Source of the DNA: an uncultured Alphaproteobacteria bacterium
GTDB lineage: Bacteria > Pseudomonadota > Alphaproteobacteria > CAAHEQ01 > UBA3637
Length of the DNA: 34,809 nucleotides
Assembly: GCA_949286465.1 (NCBI GenBank)
Contig: CASECI010000001.1
Coordinates: 1-34,809, forward strand
Direction of reading: 5' to 3'
Numbering within the stretch: the first letter of the stretch is position 1; the number at the start of each line of letters is the position of its first letter. The translations under genes were made by a program, and so were the position numbers. The notes under the pieces were generated by a model. It saw nothing but the letters and a program-made list of their open reading frames with translations, was not told the origin of the DNA and did not search any database. This document shows, in pieces, positions 32,548 to 34,809 of this stretch.

Positions 32548-33577
32548 GCATAATAAGACCTTCATTTGTTGGGAAAACGTGGTCCCCTTTTTGAATAACC
32601 CAACCTTTTTCGATAACTCGTTGAATTGATTGAGGAGAGATATTCTGAATATCTATACCTTGTCGTTGGCGAAGTCCCATTAAAATGCGTTCTTCTTCTT
32701 TTTCTTTTAGAGAAAGGGGTGTTATGTTTTTTTCTCCTTTAAGCCAATTTTGGATGTTTCGAGGATTTTCTGTTGCAATTAATCCTAAACGGCCATGAGC
32801 AGAAGGCCCTATGCCCACGTAATCTTTTCCTAACCAATAGGTTTGATTGTGTTGACACTCGTATCCTGGTTTAGCAAAATTAGAAACCTCATAAAGTGGT
32901 ATTCCTGTTGAATCCATTTTTTCGATTGTTTTTAAGAATAAAGTTCGAGCTAATTCATCATCAGGCAAAGAAATGTTTTTATGAGCAAAAGGTGTCTTTT
33001 CTTCAATTGTTAATTGATATAAAGAATAATGAGGTAGATTAAAAGAAAGCGCTTCATTTAATTCTTTCTCCCATTGCTCCCATGTTTGTTGAGGACGAGC
33101 ATAGATCAGGTCAATAGAGACATTATCAAAATAATTCAGTATTTCATTAATTCGTTTTCGCGCAGTTTCGGCGGAATGACGTCGGCCAAGGAAATGTAGG
33201 TCTTGATTATTGAGAGCTTGTACTCCAAGAGATAACCTGTTTATTCCTAATCTATGAAAGTCTTTTATTTTTTGTAAGTCAATAGCATCGGGATTAGCTT
33301 CAATTGTAATTTCAACATCTTTGTCTACATGGCAATGTTTGTAGATATTGTTTAAGATATCTTCGAGTAAGGTCGTCGACATTAAGCTAGGCGTGCCACC
33401 ACCAAAGAAGATACTTGTTACATTCTGAGAAGTAGGAATTTGTTTTATTTCTTCATTATACCGTTTGATAAATAGCTGTTCATTCCAGTCATGAGAAGGT
33501 AAAGAAAAAAAGTCACAATAAGGACATTTAGATAAACAAAAAGGCCAATGACAATAAATAGCAAACAGATTTTTCAT
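32516..33577 (-). CDS. hemW: Radical SAM heme chaperone HemW
   Basis: HemW binds heme and delivers it to client enzymes; it was once annotated as coproporphyrinogen oxidase. The 353-residue protein has the radical SAM cysteine triad at C14, C18 and C21 (PFCLSKCPYCDFFS), preceded by CHWPFC and followed by IFFGGGTPSL, the SAM-binding glycine motif. RLSLGVQALN and the C-terminal HemN_C segment (YWLGKDYVGIGPSAHG) are intact. The extra Cys9 replaces the usual isoleucine/histidine context but does not affect the triad. The gene is preceded by only a weak ribosome binding site. It is usually next to rdgB/rph in proteobacteria; here it ends inside the LpoA-like gene. Confidence 0.93.
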   Translation of the reverse strand: MKNLFAIYCHWPFCLSKCPYCDFFSLPSHDWNEQLFIKRYNEEIKQIPTSQNVTSIFFGGGTPSLMSTTLLEDILNNIYKHCHVDKDVEITIEANPDAIDLQKIKDFHRLGINRLSLGVQALNNQDLHFLGRRHSAETARKRINEILNYFDNVSIDLIYARPQQTWEQWEKELNEALSFNLPHYSLYQLTIEEKTPFAHKNISLPDDELARTLFLKTIEKMDSTGIPLYEVSNFAKPGYECQHNQTYWLGKDYVGIGPSAHGRLGLIATENPRNIQNWLKGEKNITPLSLKEKEEERILMGLRQRQGIDIQNISPQSIQRVIEKGWVIQKGDHVFPTNEGLIMLNSLILELWP

Positions 33578-33626
33578 TTATGCTATTATGGCAGAAGAAG
33601 AGAAGAAAGACAATACGAAAAGAACC

Positions 33627-33655
33627 TTGACTTTTTATGTAAAGACTTTTATTTT
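33627..33655 (+). promoter_or_regulatory. Promoter of hpf-ptsN
   Basis: TTGACT (33627-33632) and TATTTT (33650-33655), 17-nt spacer, 37 nt before the hpf start codon. Confidence 0.55.
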
Positions 33656-33691
33656 GTAAAGTCTATGGTTTTATTGAATAGGATAAAAGAA

Positions 33692-34243
33692 ATGCAAATT
33701 ACAATTACAGGAAAACAAATTAATGTAGGCGATAGCATGCAGTCTTATGCTGAGAAGAACTTGACAGCTGTCGTCGAGAAATACTTTGATACAGCATTAG
33801 ATGCAACCATTGTTTTTTCAAGAGAAGGTGAACAAATTAAAGCTGATGTTACAGTTCATCCGATGACGGGAGCTTTGTTAAAAGGCAGTGCTCAGGCAGG
33901 GGATGCTTATTTAGCATTTGATCGTGCTTGTGATAGAATTGCAAGACAATTACGTAAATATAAGAATCGTTTAACAGATCACCAAACGCAGAAAGTAGAA
34001 CTCGTAGACATGAGCGTTATCGAAGATGATGTTGAACAAGAACCAACAGGTACAGCTCCAGTTATTATTGCGGAAATGCAAACAGAATTACCTATCTGTT
34101 CAGTATGTGGGGCAGTAATGCGTATGGATTTAGCAGATTTACCAGCGTTGATGTTTAGAAATTCAGCACATGGTGGTTTGAATATGGTTTATCGTCGTCC
34201 TGATGGCAACATTGGCTGGGTTGATCCGAAGGATAAATCATAA
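33692..34243 (+). CDS. hpf: Long-form ribosome hibernation promoting factor HPF
   Basis: Long HPF dimerises 70S ribosomes into inactive 100S particles in starvation. The 183-residue protein has the N-terminal S30AE/YfiA domain (1-100, MQITITGKQINVGDSMQSYAEKN), a linker and the C-terminal dimerisation domain (about 125-180: VMRMDLADLPALMFRNSAHGGLNMVYRRPDGNIGWVDP). A CSVC pair at 136-139 sits just before that domain, where related proteins usually have TVGE-like residues. The ATG at 33692 has AGGA at 8-9 nt; further upstream codons overlap hemW and its promoter. The next gene is ptsN, the standard neighbour. Confidence 0.95.
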   Translation: MQITITGKQINVGDSMQSYAEKNLTAVVEKYFDTALDATIVFSREGEQIKADVTVHPMTGALLKGSAQAGDAYLAFDRACDRIARQLRKYKNRLTDHQTQKVELVDMSVIEDDVEQEPTGTAPVIIAEMQTELPICSVCGAVMRMDLADLPALMFRNSAHGGLNMVYRRPDGNIGWVDPKDKS

Positions 34244-34256
34244 TTAAGGTTTTACA

Positions 34257-34712
34257 ATGAAAATTATTGATATTTTAAAGCCAGAATTTGTCTTTTTAGA
34301 CGTAGATGTTGCATCTAAAAAGGAAACATTAGAAAAGATTGCAGAAATTTCGAGTCCTGTCATTGAGTGTGATAGTCGAAATATATTTGATGCTCTTGTT
34401 GAAAGGGAACGTTTAGGGACAACTGGTATTGGGAAAGGTGTCGCTATTCCGCATGCTCGTTTAGCAGGGCTAACAGATTTGTTTTGTGCTTTTATGCGTG
34501 TTAAATCTGTTGATTTTGAATCGATTGATGGAAAGCCTGTAGATTTAATATTTTTCTTGCTGGTTCCTGAAGAGTCGGGGGCAGATCACTTAAAAGCTTT
34601 AGCAAGAATCTCTAAATTGCTTCGTAATGAGGAGGTTTGTACTTCATTACGACAAGCAAAGACTCCTAAAGAAGCTTTAGCTTTAATTGACGCAGCAGAT
34701 AAAGATGAATAG
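34257..34712 (+). CDS. ptsN: PTS IIA-like nitrogen regulatory protein PtsN
   Basis: EIIA-Ntr is the last phosphate acceptor of the regulatory PTS (PtsP-PtsO-PtsN) and adjusts potassium, nitrogen and stress responses by binding partners. The 151-residue protein carries the phosphorylatable histidine H66 in TGIGKGVAIPHARL and the LIFFLLVPEESGADHLKALARISKLL core of the EIIA type-2 fold. It begins 14 nt after hpf, so the two are co-transcribed; rpoN, often upstream of hpf, is not next to them here. A bidirectional terminator follows. Confidence 0.95.
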   Translation: MKIIDILKPEFVFLDVDVASKKETLEKIAEISSPVIECDSRNIFDALVERERLGTTGIGKGVAIPHARLAGLTDLFCAFMRVKSVDFESIDGKPVDLIFFLLVPEESGADHLKALARISKLLRNEEVCTSLRQAKTPKEALALIDAADKDE

Positions 34713-34736
34713 GTATTTTATTTATATTTAATAAAA

Positions 34737-34760
34737 AGCGGGTTTAAGGCCCGCTTTTTT
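34737..34760. terminator. Bidirectional terminator between ptsN and convergent gene
   Basis: AGCGGG (34737-34742) pairs with CCCGCT (34750-34755) around a 7-nt loop, with an A run before and a T run after, so both converging transcripts can stop here. Confidence 0.88.
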
Positions 34761-34809
34761 ATTGACAGGTTTGAGTATTTTCATTCCAGGAATATCCACT
34801 TTCGCAACA
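34759..34809 (-). CDS. C-terminal end of a cysteine-rich protein, rest outside window
   Basis: Only the last 16 codons and the TAA stop are inside the window; they read CCESGYSWNENTQTCQ. The stop lies in the T run of the preceding terminator. The vicinal cysteines followed by aromatic-rich residues and a final Cys resemble the CC(P/S)xGY units of the pilin-leader protein at 14633, so this may be the tail of a second member of that family. With so little sequence this is a suggestion. Confidence 0.55.
   Translation of the reverse strand, partial: CCESGYSWNENTQTCQ

Overview
This window looks like a chromosomal segment from an AT-rich alphaproteobacterium, probably host- or gut-associated. The evidence is the alphaproteobacterial-type AddAB pair next to a TsaE/AmgK-type kinase cluster, an HPF-PtsN pair, an RsmI/YraN/LpoA/DolP envelope cluster, Gram-negative envelope proteins (lipoproteins, beta-barrels, MacAB-TolC), ankyrin-repeat proteins and a pilin-leader protein with a large cysteine-rich domain. 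The order-level placement is inference. No tRNA, rRNA, CRISPR array, insertion sequence or prophage was recognised.

Layout. Positions 1-12032 (minus strand) hold one tightly packed, probably co-transcribed block read leftwards: Sel1-repeat membrane protein, pepN, an SNase-fold membrane protein, tsaE, an AmgK-type sugar kinase, addB, addA and a truncated lipoprotein with an alpha/beta-hydrolase fold. Most junctions overlap or abut. A divergent promoter pair at 12056-12100 separates it from murL-murD2 (12120-14577), the two-enzyme route that puts D-glutamate into peptidoglycan by adding L-Glu and epimerising it afterwards. Positions 14583-18549 form an accessory island on the plus strand: a pilin-leader/cysteine-rich protein, then a three-gene unit (small membrane protein, small lipoprotein, ankyrin protein) and a second ankyrin gene. 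Each unit has its own TTGACA promoter.

Positions 18566-21461 hold two outer-membrane beta-barrel genes, a bacterial PH-domain membrane protein, a 48-residue secreted peptide and, upstream of that peptide, a roughly 190-nt structured RNA with its own promoter and terminator. That RNA matches no family I can name with confidence. It has a 6S-like rod shape, but it also sits like a 5' leader with a terminator just before the peptide's ribosome binding site.

Positions 21461-28857 (minus) hold leuS, a split MacB exporter (separate permease and ATPase), macA, tolC and a ribbon-helix-helix regulator. The regulator's upstream region carries four copies of the palindrome CGA(G/C)TCG, one of them between the -35 and -10 boxes. 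Positions 29040-32547 hold a small unknown protein, a DolP-like BON lipoprotein, yraN, rsmI and a divergent LpoA-like lipoprotein, which recalls the enterobacterial rsmI/lpoA/yraN/dolP locus. The right end has hemW (convergent and overlapping lpoA by 32 bp), long-form hpf, ptsN and the last 16 codons of another cysteine-rich protein on the minus strand.

Themes: peptidoglycan and envelope metabolism recur across the window (AmgK-type kinase, MurL/MurD2, LpoA-like, DolP-like, TolC). Surface or host-facing proteins of unknown function are concentrated at 14.6-21.2 kb. The observations most worth following are the structured RNA plus secreted peptide, the RHH operator array, the MurL/MurD2 pair, the chimeric pilin-leader protein, and two enzyme-fold proteins whose catalytic residues are replaced.
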